A stretch of 64,000 nucleotides of DNA from Rhodanobacter sp. Soil772 (lineage in GTDB: Bacteria; Pseudomonadota; Gammaproteobacteria; Xanthomonadales; Rhodanobacteraceae), in NCBI RefSeq assembly GCF_001428385.1, contig NZ_LMSK01000003.1, positions 322,892 to 386,891 of the forward strand, written 5' to 3'. The position numbers and the translations under genes are program-made. Shown here in pieces: positions 16,960-25,594 of this stretch. The notes beneath the pieces are model-generated. The model did not search any database and was not told the DNA's origin. It saw only the letters and a list, made by a program, of their open reading frames with translations. The first letter of the stretch is position 1; each line of letters begins with the position of its first letter.

Positions 16960-18318
16960 ATGGGCAAGTGGACACAAACGGTAACCGCCAAGGTGCTGGG
17001 CGTCGGCGTGCTGGCGTTGCTGATGACGATACCGCTGATGCAGGTACGCGAGCTGGTGGGCGAACGACAGCAATTGCGGGAGGGAGCGATCGCACAGATC
17101 GCGCAGGGCTGGGGCGGTGCCCAGGTGCTGGGCGGCCCGGTGCTGGTGGTGCCCACGGTGCGCCAGGTGCCGGTGGCGGAAAATCAACCGCCGCAGTGGC
17201 GCACCGGCAGCGAGAGCATGCTGGCCGATGCATTGAAGCTGGACGTGGCGATGGCGGTGGAGACGCGCAGCTACGGCATCTATGCCGCGCCGGTGTTCGT
17301 CGCCACGGTGAAACTCGACGGCCAGTTCCGCGCGCAGGACCTGGCCCAGTTCCGCCGCGCCAGCAGCGCGTCGTGGCAGGGCGACAAGGCCGAACTGCGT
17401 CTGCCGATCGGCGACCTGCGCGGGCTGCAGGAGGTGAGCGAGCTGCGCATCAACGGCCAGCCGGCGCGTTTCGAGTCGTCGGCCGAGCGGCTCGGCCCGT
17501 GGCCGAACGTGGTGGTGCCGATCGACCTGGATGCGCTGGGCGGGCAGCCGATCGACGTGCAGATCACGCTGAAGCTCGCCGGCACCGAGGCGCTGCAACT
17601 GCTGCCGCTGGCGCGCAGCACCGACGTGACGATGCGCGCGCCGTGGAACGATCCCAGCTTCGTCGGCGCGGCCTTGCCGCTGGAACACAAGATCGACGCA
17701 CAGGGCTTCAGCGCGCACTGGCATCTGCTCGATCTCAACCGCAGCTACGGCCAGCACTGGAACGATGGCGACCATGAGATGGACAAGGCACTGCAGGCCT
17801 CCACCTTCGGCGTGCAGTTGTACCAGCCGGTCGACGTGTACCAGCGCAACGTGCGCGCGGGGAAGTACGGGCTGCTGTTCATCGCGATGACCTTCGTGGC
17901 GTTCTTCCTGTTCGAAGTGCTCAAGCGGCTGCGTGTGCATCCGGTGCAATACCTGCTGGTGGGTGCGGCACTCGCCACGTTCTACGTGGTGCTGCTGGCG
18001 CTGTCCGAGCAGATCGGCTTCGGCCCGGCATATGCGCTGGCCGCGACTGCAGTGGCCGTATTGGTGGGCGGCTACGCGATGGCGGTGCTGCGTGCGCGGC
18101 GTGCCGGGTTGCTGCTGGGCGGCGTGCTGGGGCTGATCTACGCGATGCTGTACGGGCTGATCGCGGCCGAGCAGTACGCGCTCTTGATCGGTGCGCTGGT
18201 GCTGCTGGCGATGGTGGGCTTGATGATGTACCTGACCCGCCGCATCGACTGGTATGCGTACGTACCGACGTCGTCCGAACCGACCGAGCCGCCAGCCGCT
18301 ATCATGGACAAATCATGA
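16960..18318 (+). CDS. creD: CreD-family inner-membrane protein
   Basis: A 452-residue protein of the CreD family (Pfam CreD). There is one N-terminal membrane segment, a large periplasmic beta-rich domain with GGPVLVVP and QLYQPVDVYQ-type motifs, and a cluster of C-terminal membrane helices ending in RRIDWY. The ATG at 16960 has AAGGGAG upstream; a GTG at 16924 in the same frame would add 12 residues. E. coli CreD is 450 long. In enterics it belongs to the CreBC regulon and affects envelope integrity and colicin tolerance; no creB or creC is seen here. It overlaps tsaB by 4 bases. Confidence 0.85.
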   Translation: MGKWTQTVTAKVLGVGVLALLMTIPLMQVRELVGERQQLREGAIAQIAQGWGGAQVLGGPVLVVPTVRQVPVAENQPPQWRTGSESMLADALKLDVAMAVETRSYGIYAAPVFVATVKLDGQFRAQDLAQFRRASSASWQGDKAELRLPIGDLRGLQEVSELRINGQPARFESSAERLGPWPNVVVPIDLDALGGQPIDVQITLKLAGTEALQLLPLARSTDVTMRAPWNDPSFVGAALPLEHKIDAQGFSAHWHLLDLNRSYGQHWNDGDHEMDKALQASTFGVQLYQPVDVYQRNVRAGKYGLLFIAMTFVAFFLFEVLKRLRVHPVQYLLVGAALATFYVVLLALSEQIGFGPAYALAATAVAVLVGGYAMAVLRARRAGLLLGGVLGLIYAMLYGLIAAEQYALLIGALVLLAMVGLMMYLTRRIDWYAYVPTSSEPTEPPAAIMDKS

Positions 18319-19007
18319 ACCTGCTCGCGATCGAAACCGCCACCGAAGCCTGCTCCGTCGCCTTGATCCACGGCGACGAACTGATCGCCCGCAGCGAGAT
18401 CGCACCGCGCCGGCATACCGAGCTGGTATTGCCGATGGCCGACGACCTGCTGGCCGAAGCCGGCATCGGCCGCCATGCACTGGATGCGATCGCCGTGGGC
18501 CGCGGCCCCGGTGCGTTTACCGGCGTGCGCCTGGGCGTGTCGCTGGCGCAGGGCATGGCGCTGGCGCTGGACCTGCCGGTGATCACCATCTCCTCGCTGG
18601 CCGCACTGGCGCTGGAGGCGCCGGAGGAAGAAGGCACCGCGATCCTCGCCGTGATCGACGCGCGCATGGGCGAGATCTACGCCGCCTGCTATCGCCGCGA
18701 CGACAGCGGCGGCCTGATCGCGCTGGACGACGAACGCATCTGCACCGCCGAGTCGCTGCTGCTACCCGAAGCCGGCGCCTGGCAAGTGGTCGGCAGCGGC
18801 TGGGCCACCTACGCCACCGCGCTGAGCCAGCGCCTCACCGGCACGTTGCACTCAGCGGATGGCATGCGCTATCCGCAGGCCGCCCACGTCGCCGAGCTGG
18901 CGTTGCGCGAGTTCAAGGCCGGCCACCTGCAGGCGCCGGAGCTGGCGCTGCCGGTGTATCTGCGCGACAAGGTGGCGTTGACCTTGGTGGAGCAGGGCAG
19001 GGCGTGA
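18315..19007 (+). CDS. tsaB: tRNA threonylcarbamoyladenosine biosynthesis protein TsaB
   Basis: A 230-residue TsaB, the partner of TsaD/TsaE in making t6A37 on ANN-decoding tRNAs. It has the ASKHA fold with LAIETATEACSVAL at the start, HTELVLPM, and GRGPGAFTGVRLGVS in the middle, all characteristic. The start ATG overlaps the creD stop (ATGA), so translation is probably coupled. The protein ends cleanly; the next gene is low GC and unrelated. Confidence 0.93.
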   Translation: MNLLAIETATEACSVALIHGDELIARSEIAPRRHTELVLPMADDLLAEAGIGRHALDAIAVGRGPGAFTGVRLGVSLAQGMALALDLPVITISSLAALALEAPEEEGTAILAVIDARMGEIYAACYRRDDSGGLIALDDERICTAESLLLPEAGAWQVVGSGWATYATALSQRLTGTLHSADGMRYPQAAHVAELALREFKAGHLQAPELALPVYLRDKVALTLVEQGRA

Positions 19008-19130
19008 GCTGACTGTCTCTTGCTACGCAAGAGTGGGCGCTGTTCTTTGATGTCAGGTTCATTTTGTTGAAATGTCTGCATTCAACAACCCACAGTAGAC
19101 ATGCAAAGAATTAGAGGTCGGGGGGCGCGA

Positions 19131-19898
19131 ATGCCGCAAACAAATCAGTTGCAACAAAATAGCTTTGCCTTTTCATGGTGCTTTCCGGTCATTTCAGCCC
19201 TCGGAGCGACGGCGCTATGCCTCGGCATAGTGACCCTGTTTACTGCGCGAAAAAACTCCGTTGTCAGCGCGCTGCCCCATCTCGCGGCTTGGTCGACGGA
19301 TTGGCTTCTCTTCAACGCGGGCATATTCCTATTGTTTGCCTCCAGCGTAATTTTAGGTGTCAAAGTTCAACACAATCGAACGATTGGGCTTGCGTGGATC
19401 AAGGTTGACGGGTCGGCTATGGAGTCGCGAACTCGAGAATTCACGATGTTGAAGCCATCGAGTTCCAAGATTCTAGCTGTCCTCCTCAATCTTCTACTGC
19501 TTGGCATTGGGTTGCCTGCTTTTGCAGTTGTAACGTTCCTGATGAAGCCGAGTGGGTATATGGTTTTTGTTGTCTGCTTCTTCTTCTTAACGGGATTCAT
19601 CATCCTGAAAAATGCCGCGGACTCGCTATCATGCCGCGTCCAAATGTTTGATGATGAAATCCGATTTTCGAGCTATTTTCGTGCAAAAGCATTTCCTGCC
19701 TTGGAGATTCGATCGGCAAAGTACAGTCGTTACAGAGGCACTACATCATTGACTGTTTTGGGCGACCGATCATGGTTCACGGTGTCGAGTGATAGCTTCG
19801 ACTCAGGCCAATTGGACGCCATCCGCAAATTTTGTGACCGAGCGGCGAACTTGTACCCCGACTGGTCTTCTCAGACAGAAGTTGGTGTGCGCAAATAG
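19131..19898 (+). CDS. Membrane protein with C-terminal PH-like domain, AT-rich
   Basis: A 255-residue protein with no close family recognised. Four hydrophobic segments can be seen (about 17-42, 58-78, 118-138, 142-162 from the ATG at 19131), followed by a soluble beta-rich tail (MFDDEIRFSS, SAKYSRYRG, VLGDRSWFTV) like the bacterial PH domain proteins. An ATG at 19101 in frame is an alternative start. Codon use is plainly different from its neighbours, with many AT-ending codons, and the gene stands between tsaB and yeiH without operon links, so recent acquisition is likely. Confidence 0.65.
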   Translation: MPQTNQLQQNSFAFSWCFPVISALGATALCLGIVTLFTARKNSVVSALPHLAAWSTDWLLFNAGIFLLFASSVILGVKVQHNRTIGLAWIKVDGSAMESRTREFTMLKPSSSKILAVLLNLLLLGIGLPAFAVVTFLMKPSGYMVFVVCFFFLTGFIILKNAADSLSCRVQMFDDEIRFSSYFRAKAFPALEIRSAKYSRYRGTTSLTVLGDRSWFTVSSDSFDSGQLDAIRKFCDRAANLYPDWSSQTEVGVRK

Positions 19899-19972
19899 CT
19901 GCTTTCGAAAGCGGGATATTTAAGAATCACGCAGTTTGCAGTTTGCGCATGAGCCATGCAGAGAACCCGGTT

Positions 19973-21010
19973 TCATATCTGCCCAATCGCCAGCTGCACC
20001 AGCAAGCTGCTCACTGCCACCGCGACCCATACGCCCAGCCCCAGCAGGATCGGCCGTGCGCCGCTGGCGGCCATCTTGCGCAGGTTGGCGGACAGGCCGA
20101 TGGCGGTGAGCGCCACGATGATCAGGAATTCGGCCAGCATGTGCAGCACGGGCTGGACCGCGGTGGGAATCAGGCCGGCGGTGCGCACGGCTGAGGCGAC
20201 CAGGAACCACAGAATGAACCACGGAAAGATGCGGGCGAGGCTGAAGTGGCCGACGCTGCCGGCTTCTGCCTGCTTGCGTTTCTCGCGGGCGGCGACGACG
20301 AAGGCGAGCACCAGGCAGACCGGGATGATCAGGGTGGCGCGGGTCAGCTTGACGATGGTGGCGTAGTCGCCGGCGGCGTGGCTGTAGCTGTAGCCGGCGG
20401 CGACCACCGACGAGGTGTCGTTGATCGCGGTGCCGGCCCACAAGCCGAAGCCCAGGTCGGACAGGTTCATCAGGTGGCCGAGCAGCGGAAACAGCAGCAC
20501 GGCGATCACGTTGAACAGGAAAATGGTGGAGATCGCGAACGCGGTGTCGTGGTCGTCCGCGCGGATGATCGGCGTTGCCGCGGCGATCGCCGAACCGCCG
20601 CAGATCGCGGTGCCCACGCCGATCAGCACCATCAGCTTGTCGTGCACGCCGAGCCAGCGGCCGAGCCCCCAGGCGGCGAGGAAGGCCACGCTCATCGTCA
20701 CCAGGGTCACCGACAGCGATTCGAGGCCGGTCTTCGCCACCTGGCTCAGGCTGAGCCCGAAGCCCAGCGCGATGATCGACCACTGCAGCACCTTCTTGCC
20801 GGCGAACGCGATGCCGGGGTTGTAGCGCTCGCCCGGCGACAGCAAGTTGCGCACCACGATACCCAGCACGATGCCGATCACCGGGCCGCCGATCAGCGGC
20901 GCCCAGCGCCCCAGCAGCAGCGCCAGCAGGCCGATCGCCACCGCCAGCAGCAAGCCGGGGGCGCGTTGTCGAACCAACGAGGGGGTGATGGCGAGGGATG
21001 GCGTGTTCAT
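19973..21010 (-). CDS. yeiH: UPF0324 (YeiH) family inner-membrane protein
   Basis: A 345-residue protein with about ten membrane helices, matching the Cons_hypoth698/UPF0324 family of E. coli YeiH. Family motifs are visible: RNLLSPGERYNPGIAFAGKK, GTAICGGSAIAAATP and WAGTAINDTSSVVAAG. Members are suggested to export sulfate or related anions, but this is not settled. It is divergently transcribed from a LysR regulator, as yeiH is from yeiE in several bacteria, with an AT-rich gap of 87 bases. Confidence 0.87.
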   Translation of the reverse strand: MNTPSLAITPSLVRQRAPGLLLAVAIGLLALLLGRWAPLIGGPVIGIVLGIVVRNLLSPGERYNPGIAFAGKKVLQWSIIALGFGLSLSQVAKTGLESLSVTLVTMSVAFLAAWGLGRWLGVHDKLMVLIGVGTAICGGSAIAAATPIIRADDHDTAFAISTIFLFNVIAVLLFPLLGHLMNLSDLGFGLWAGTAINDTSSVVAAGYSYSHAAGDYATIVKLTRATLIIPVCLVLAFVVAAREKRKQAEAGSVGHFSLARIFPWFILWFLVASAVRTAGLIPTAVQPVLHMLAEFLIIVALTAIGLSANLRKMAASGARPILLGLGVWVAVAVSSLLVQLAIGQI

Positions 21011-21097
21011 GCATGGGCTCCGGCAATCGCGCCATTGTCCGCTCGTGCATCAATCAGGAAAATTTGGAATATATGATAGGACGTATAAGATAGTTTG

Positions 21098-21991
21098 ATG
21101 ATCAACATCAGCCCGCGCCAGTTGGACGTGTTCGTGCAGATTGCGCTGCACGGCAGCGTGCGTGCCGCCGCCGAGCGGCTGCACCTGACCCAGCCGGCGG
21201 CCAGCATGGCGTTGGCGGAGATGGAGCGGCAGCTGGATGCGCCGCTGTTCGACCGCGAACGCGGCCGTTTGCGCCTGAATGCGCGCGGGCGCGAACTGCT
21301 GCCGCTGGCGCAGGAGCTGCTGGAACGGCATGCCGAGTTCGGCCGGCGCGGCCGCGAGGAGGGCGCCGCGCTGGGTGGCGAGCTGCGCATCGGCGCCAGC
21401 AATACGGTGGGCAATTACCTGGTCGGCGAACTGCTCGGCGATTTCGTGCGCGCGCATCCGCAGGTGGCGATCCGCCTGCGCGTGGCGAATACCGAGACGA
21501 TCGCCGCCGCCATGCTCGAGCACAGCCTGGACGTCGGCTGCGTCGAAGGGCCGGTGGCGCACCCGCTGCTGGAAGTGCGGCCGTGGCGCGACGACCTGCT
21601 GGTGGTATGCGCGCCGCCGGAACATCCACTGGCACGCCGGCGCAGCTTGAAGCCAGCCGATTTCGCCGGCGCGCGCTGGGTGCTGCGCGAGCCCGGCTCG
21701 GCCACGCGCGCCACCAGCGAGCGCGTGCTGGCGCAGTTGCCGCCCGGCGAAACCGTGCTGGAACTGGACCAGATCGAGGCGATCAAACAGGCCGTGGTGG
21801 CGGGGCTGGGCATCGCCTGCCTGCCGGCGGTGGCGGTCACCGATGCGCTGGCGACCGGGCGGCTGAAGGCGTTGAAGACGCCGTTCCTCGACCTGCGTCG
21901 CAAGCTCTCGTTGCTGCTGCACCGGCGGAAATACCGCGGTGCGCTGCTGGACGCGTTCCTCGAGGGGATCGACCTCGAGCGTGGGCGCTGA
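21098..21991 (+). CDS. LysR-type regulator (YeiE-like)
   Basis: A 297-residue LysR regulator. The N-terminal winged helix-turn-helix is clear (LDVFVQIALHGSVRAAAERL, TQPAASMALAEME), then a linker helix and a substrate-binding domain starting at GGELRIGASNTVGNYLV. That GASNTxGxYLxP-like segment is typical of the CysB/YeiE/CbbR branch. Its divergence from yeiH suggests it controls that gene. The ATG at 21098 is preceded by an AT-rich region with TATGATA and TATAAGATA motifs that could hold the operator. Confidence 0.85.
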   Translation: MINISPRQLDVFVQIALHGSVRAAAERLHLTQPAASMALAEMERQLDAPLFDRERGRLRLNARGRELLPLAQELLERHAEFGRRGREEGAALGGELRIGASNTVGNYLVGELLGDFVRAHPQVAIRLRVANTETIAAAMLEHSLDVGCVEGPVAHPLLEVRPWRDDLLVVCAPPEHPLARRRSLKPADFAGARWVLREPGSATRATSERVLAQLPPGETVLELDQIEAIKQAVVAGLGIACLPAVAVTDALATGRLKALKTPFLDLRRKLSLLLHRRKYRGALLDAFLEGIDLERGR

Positions 21992-21998
21992 GCCGGCG

Positions 21999-22017
21999 GC
22001 AGGCCTCCCTGGCCTGC
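21999..22017. terminator. Possible bidirectional terminator hairpin
   Basis: A GCAGGCC-TCCCT-GGCCTGC hairpin of 7 perfect pairs in the 35-base gap between two convergent genes (21991 and 22027). There is no long T-run on either side, so the call is tentative. Confidence 0.35.
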
Positions 22018-22026
22018 GCTTGCCAC

Positions 22027-22830
22027 TTACTGTTTCATCGCCACGAACGACATGTGAGTGCCGTGCAATTTGTCGTCGACCGCGATGGTCATGCTCTTGC
22101 CATCGGGAGCGACGGTCATTTTCGCCACGCTGATGATCTTGCCGTCGCGCTTGTCGGTTTCCTGCATGACGTGCGAACTCAATTTCTTCACCGAGACGCT
22201 GGTCGCGCCGGGGTCGCCCCTGTACGGGACTTCGCTGCCGTCCATCTTCGCCGTATACGACTCGCCGGTTGGCGCGTTCATGCTGAACATGTCGCCATCG
22301 ACCTTGTAGCTGCGGGTCAGCGCGTTGTCCGAGACGCTGCCGTAGCTCTGCGTGCGCCACGAGCCGGAAACCGCGTGCGCGCCGGCCGGTCCCTTCGCCA
22401 CGCGCACCATGGTGCCGTTGCCGGTCACCGGGTCGGTGTTGTTGTTGCTGCTGTCGGTGAACTCGAAGCTCGCCGTCTTGCCGTCGGCGGCCACGGTCAT
22501 GGTCGAGTCCGAGATGACCTTGCCGTTCTTCTTGTCGATCTCGTGGATCGCGTGGTCGTCGACGACGGTCACCGCCATCGTGTCGTAGTACGGATGGCCA
22601 CTGACCGGCTGGTCGGTGCCGTCGGCCTTCACGCTGACCGGCGGAACGCAGGTCTTGCAGTGGTACCTGCCGTTCTGCAGCAGCAGGACGTCGGGCTTCT
22701 TCGGCATCTCGACCTTCTTCAGGTCGATCTTCCAGGTACCGTCGAAGGCGCTTTGCGCCGTGGCCGGCGAGGGCATCAGGCATGCCCCCAGCAACCCTCC
22801 CAGAAGTACAGCGACAAGTGACTTGTTCAT
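22027..22830 (-). CDS. Secreted protein of unknown function with two-fold internal similarity
   Basis: A 267-residue exported protein. The N-terminus is a signal peptide (about 1-25, ending PATA), in which LLGAC also resembles a lipobox, so it could instead be lipidated. The mature part begins with FDGTWKIDLKKVEMP, has a CKTC pair, then two similar halves: each has an ExDKxxGKxIS strand followed by a KMTVA/TMTVAADGK strand. The pattern suggests a lipocalin-like or beta-barrel fold built by duplication. No function is assigned. The start ATG at 22830 is chosen because a signal peptide follows directly. Confidence 0.7.
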   Translation of the reverse strand: MNKSLVAVLLGGLLGACLMPSPATAQSAFDGTWKIDLKKVEMPKKPDVLLLQNGRYHCKTCVPPVSVKADGTDQPVSGHPYYDTMAVTVVDDHAIHEIDKKNGKVISDSTMTVAADGKTASFEFTDSSNNNTDPVTGNGTMVRVAKGPAGAHAVSGSWRTQSYGSVSDNALTRSYKVDGDMFSMNAPTGESYTAKMDGSEVPYRGDPGATSVSVKKLSSHVMQETDKRDGKIISVAKMTVAPDGKSMTIAVDDKLHGTHMSFVAMKQ

Positions 22831-23011
22831 GATGACACTCCCCATTGGCCGTGGATCGGTTTGATGGTGCGGAGTTGTCGTGCCGCAGTCCGGGCGGTGA
22901 AGAACGTGCACGCAGCGGTTTTCCCCTGAGCCGCTGACGATGCGCCCGGAAATGTAAAGCGCAGCGAAACGATTCGTGACGAAGGGGGATGAGCCCGCCG
23001 GAAGCAGGGGC

Positions 23012-24757
23012 TCAGTTCGGGGCGGCTGCGCCCACGATCTCGTTCAACATCGCCGCGGCCTGCTCGTGGGTATGCGCGCGCAGCAACTGCGCGGCGTGGC
23101 GGCGCAGGTGGGCGTGGTCGAGCGCGGCAAGGCGGTCGCGTACCTGCAGGATCTGCGCCGGGTGCATGCTGAATTCGTTGAGCCCGAGCAGCAGCAGCAG
23201 CGCGGTGAAGTTCACGTCGCCGGCGATCTCGCCGCACAGGCTGACCGGTTTCCCGGCGCGGCGGCCGGCGCTGAGCACGTGCGAGATCAGCCGCAGCAGC
23301 GCCGGCTGCAGCGGGTTGTAGATGTTTTCCAGCGCGTCGTTGCCGCGGTCGGCGGCGAGCACGTACTGGGCCAGGTCGTTGGTGCCGATGGCCAGGAAGT
23401 CGGCGTGCTCCAGCAGCGCGCGCACGTTGATCGCCGCCGCCGGCACCTCGATCATCGCGCCCAGCGGCAGTTTTTCCGGCAGGTCGATGTTCTCGCGCTT
23501 GAGGTCCTGCCGCGCCAGCTTGAACAGCGTGCGCACCGCGATCAGTTCGTCGGGCTGGGTCACCATCGGCACCAGCACGCGCACCGGGCCGTAGCAGGCG
23601 GCGCGCAGGATCGCGCGGATCTGCGTGGTGAACACGGCCGGGTAGCGCAGCGACAAGCGCACGCCGCGCACGCCGAGCGCCGGGTTGTCCTCGCCGCGCA
23701 GGGTGAGTCCGGCGGCATCGGCCTTGTCGGCGCCCAGGTCCAGCGTGCGGATGGTGACCGGCAGGCCGCCCATGCCCATCACCAGGTCGCGGTAGGCGAT
23801 GAACTGTTCGTCTTCCGACGGCAGTCCCTTGTGCTTGAGGAACAGGAATTCGGTGCGGTACAGACCGACGCCGTCGGCGCCGCGGGCGCGCGCCATCGCC
23901 ACGTCGGCCGCGGTTTCGGCGTTCGCCAGCAGGGCGATCTCGACGCCGTCGCGGGTGCGCGTAGGTGCGTTGGCCAGCTTGGCCAGGCGGCGGCCCTCGA
24001 TTAACGCCTCGCGTTGCCAGGCGCGGTAGCGCGACAGGTCCTGCGCGGCCGGGTGCACGATCGCCTCGCCGCGTTCGGCGTCGAGCAGGATCAGGTCGTC
24101 GTCGTGGATGTTCGACAGCGCGTCGCGGGTGCCGACCAGCATCGGCAGGCCGAGGCTGCGCGCCAGGATCGCGCTGTGCGAATACGCGCTGCCGGAACTG
24201 GCGACCACGCCGAGCAGGCCGTTGCCGGCCAGCTGCGCCATGTCCGCCGGCGCGATGCTGTCGGCGATCAGGATCTCGCCCACGCGCGCGGCCAGCTTGC
24301 GTTCCTCCGGGCTGGTCTGCCGCTGCAGCGCGGAGATCACCCGATTGATCACCTGCTCGACGTCTTCCTTGCGGCTGCGCAGGTAGGGGTCGTCCATCGC
24401 CTCGAACACGGCGGACAGGCGATCGCGTTGTTTCTTCAGCGCCGCGCCGGGGCGGTAGTGGCCGATCCGCACCAGGTCGTCCAGCCCGCGCAGCAGTTCG
24501 GCGTCGTCCAGCAGCAGGCTGTGCGCGTCGATGAATTCGTTGACCTCGCGCGCCAGCGCGCCGTGCAGCTTGCCGCGCAGCTCGCGCAGTTCCTGCCGCG
24601 CGGTGTCCAGCGCCTGGTGCAGGCGCTGGAGCTCGACCTCGACTTCCTCTTCGGCCAGCGGCCGGGTGTCGACCGTGTAGCGACTGGGTTGCACCAGCCG
24701 CGCGCGGCCCAGCGCCATGCCATGGGCGGCGATGGTGCCGGGAAGGATGTGCCTCAC
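23012..24757 (-). CDS. ptsI: PTS enzyme I (phosphoenolpyruvate-protein phosphotransferase)
   Basis: A 581-residue enzyme I, which takes phosphate from PEP and passes it to HPr. The N-terminal HPr-binding and phosphohistidine domains end with SGSAYSHSAILARSLG (His194 phosphorylated). The C-terminal PEP-binding barrel has GADGVGLYRTEFLF, TIRTLDLGADK, AIGTNDLAQY and SLCGEIAGD with the active cysteine. The length is normal for EI. It ends a cluster with HPr, EIIA-man, rapZ and hprK and there is no sugar permease nearby, so the role is probably regulatory. No nitrogen-PTS GAF domain is present, so it is EI rather than PtsP. Confidence 0.95.
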   Translation of the reverse strand: MRHILPGTIAAHGMALGRARLVQPSRYTVDTRPLAEEEVEVELQRLHQALDTARQELRELRGKLHGALAREVNEFIDAHSLLLDDAELLRGLDDLVRIGHYRPGAALKKQRDRLSAVFEAMDDPYLRSRKEDVEQVINRVISALQRQTSPEERKLAARVGEILIADSIAPADMAQLAGNGLLGVVASSGSAYSHSAILARSLGLPMLVGTRDALSNIHDDDLILLDAERGEAIVHPAAQDLSRYRAWQREALIEGRRLAKLANAPTRTRDGVEIALLANAETAADVAMARARGADGVGLYRTEFLFLKHKGLPSEDEQFIAYRDLVMGMGGLPVTIRTLDLGADKADAAGLTLRGEDNPALGVRGVRLSLRYPAVFTTQIRAILRAACYGPVRVLVPMVTQPDELIAVRTLFKLARQDLKRENIDLPEKLPLGAMIEVPAAAINVRALLEHADFLAIGTNDLAQYVLAADRGNDALENIYNPLQPALLRLISHVLSAGRRAGKPVSLCGEIAGDVNFTALLLLLGLNEFSMHPAQILQVRDRLAALDHAHLRRHAAQLLRAHTHEQAAAMLNEIVGAAAPN

Positions 24758-24770
24758 GGGTGGCTCCTGG

Positions 24771-24899
24771 CGGAGCCGGGAGTCGGGAATCGGGAGCCGG
24801 GAATCGGTAGAAGCAGCGCGCGCACGGACTGGCGGTTCACCGCCAGCTTCATGCTGCCGGCTTTGCCGAATCCAGAATCCCGATTCCCGACTCCCATGC
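24771..24899. repeat. Dispersed repeat family B, inverted pair between ptsI and ptsH
   Basis: The gap between ptsI and ptsH holds two inverted arms: GGGAGTCGGGAATCGGGA at the left and TCCCGATTCCCGACTCCC at the right, about 100 bases apart. Further GGGAATCGG copies lie inside. The same GGGATTCGGGATT motif occurs in purM at 36800-36863. Such tracts are common mobile-looking repeats in Xanthomonadales genomes. Confidence 0.7.
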
Positions 24900-24902
24900 G
24901 AA

Positions 24903-25172
24903 TCATGCTCCCTCGTCGAACTTGCGCTCGAACAGCGCGACCACCGCGGCCAGTGCGGACTCCTCGTCCGGCCCGTCGGCGCGGACAGTCAGCGGGCTGC
25001 CGAGGCCGGCGGCCAGCATCATCACGCCCATGATGCTTTGCGCGTTGACCTCACGCCCCTTGCTGACCAGCCACACGGTGGATTTGAAACCCTGCACCAG
25101 TTGTACCAGCTTGGCCGAGGCGCGGGCGTGCAGACCCAGCCGGTTGGTGATGACGATCTCCTTTTCAAGCAT
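24903..25172 (-). CDS. ptsH: HPr phosphocarrier protein
   Basis: An 89-residue HPr. It has His15 in GLHARASAKLV, phosphorylated by enzyme I, and Ser46 in NAQSIMGVMMLAA, the site used by HPr kinase. Presence of the intact Ser46 motif fits with hprK three genes upstream. The start is the ATG at 25172, which overlaps the 3' end of the EIIA gene by 8 bases. Confidence 0.94.
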   Translation of the reverse strand: MLEKEIVITNRLGLHARASAKLVQLVQGFKSTVWLVSKGREVNAQSIMGVMMLAAGLGSPLTVRADGPDEESALAAVVALFERKFDEGA

Positions 25173-25557
25173 GGTCGATGAAGATTCCTCCGCGGCCACC
25201 GCTGGCCGCGATCTCGGCCAGTTCGTCCAGTGGTTTTTCCGCATAGTTGAGTACGCGCAGCAGCATCGGCAGGTTGAGGCCGGAGACGCAGCGAAGATGC
25301 ACGCCGAGCGCGCCCAGCGACAAGCCGATATTGCACGGCGTGGCGCCGTACAGGTCGGCCAGGATCAGCACGCCGTCGCCGGTGTCGAGCTCGCGCGCGT
25401 GGTGCGCGGTGAGCGTGCGCATCACGTCGGGGTCGGCGCTGGGCGGCACTTCCACCGCGGCCACCTGTAGCGGCAGTTTCGGCATCACGTGGTGCGCGGC
25501 GGAGATCAGCGCGTGGCCGACCGCTTCGTGGGTCATCAGCAGCACGCCGACGCTCAT
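25165..25557 (-). CDS. PTS EIIA component, mannose/fructose type
   Basis: A 130-residue EIIA of the mannose (PTS-Man) family. The phosphorylated His10 lies in LMTHEAVG, and LADLYGATPCNIG is the conserved dimer and active-site strand. No IIB, IIC or IID gene accompanies it, which is characteristic of the incomplete regulatory PTS of many proteobacteria. It begins 37 bases after rapZ. Confidence 0.9.
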   Translation of the reverse strand: MSVGVLLMTHEAVGHALISAAHHVMPKLPLQVAAVEVPPSADPDVMRTLTAHHARELDTGDGVLILADLYGATPCNIGLSLGALGVHLRCVSGLNLPMLLRVLNYAEKPLDELAEIAASGGRGGIFIDHA

Positions 25558-25594
25558 GGCCGGCGACCCGAGGTGTTTGCAGGAGTCGTCATCG

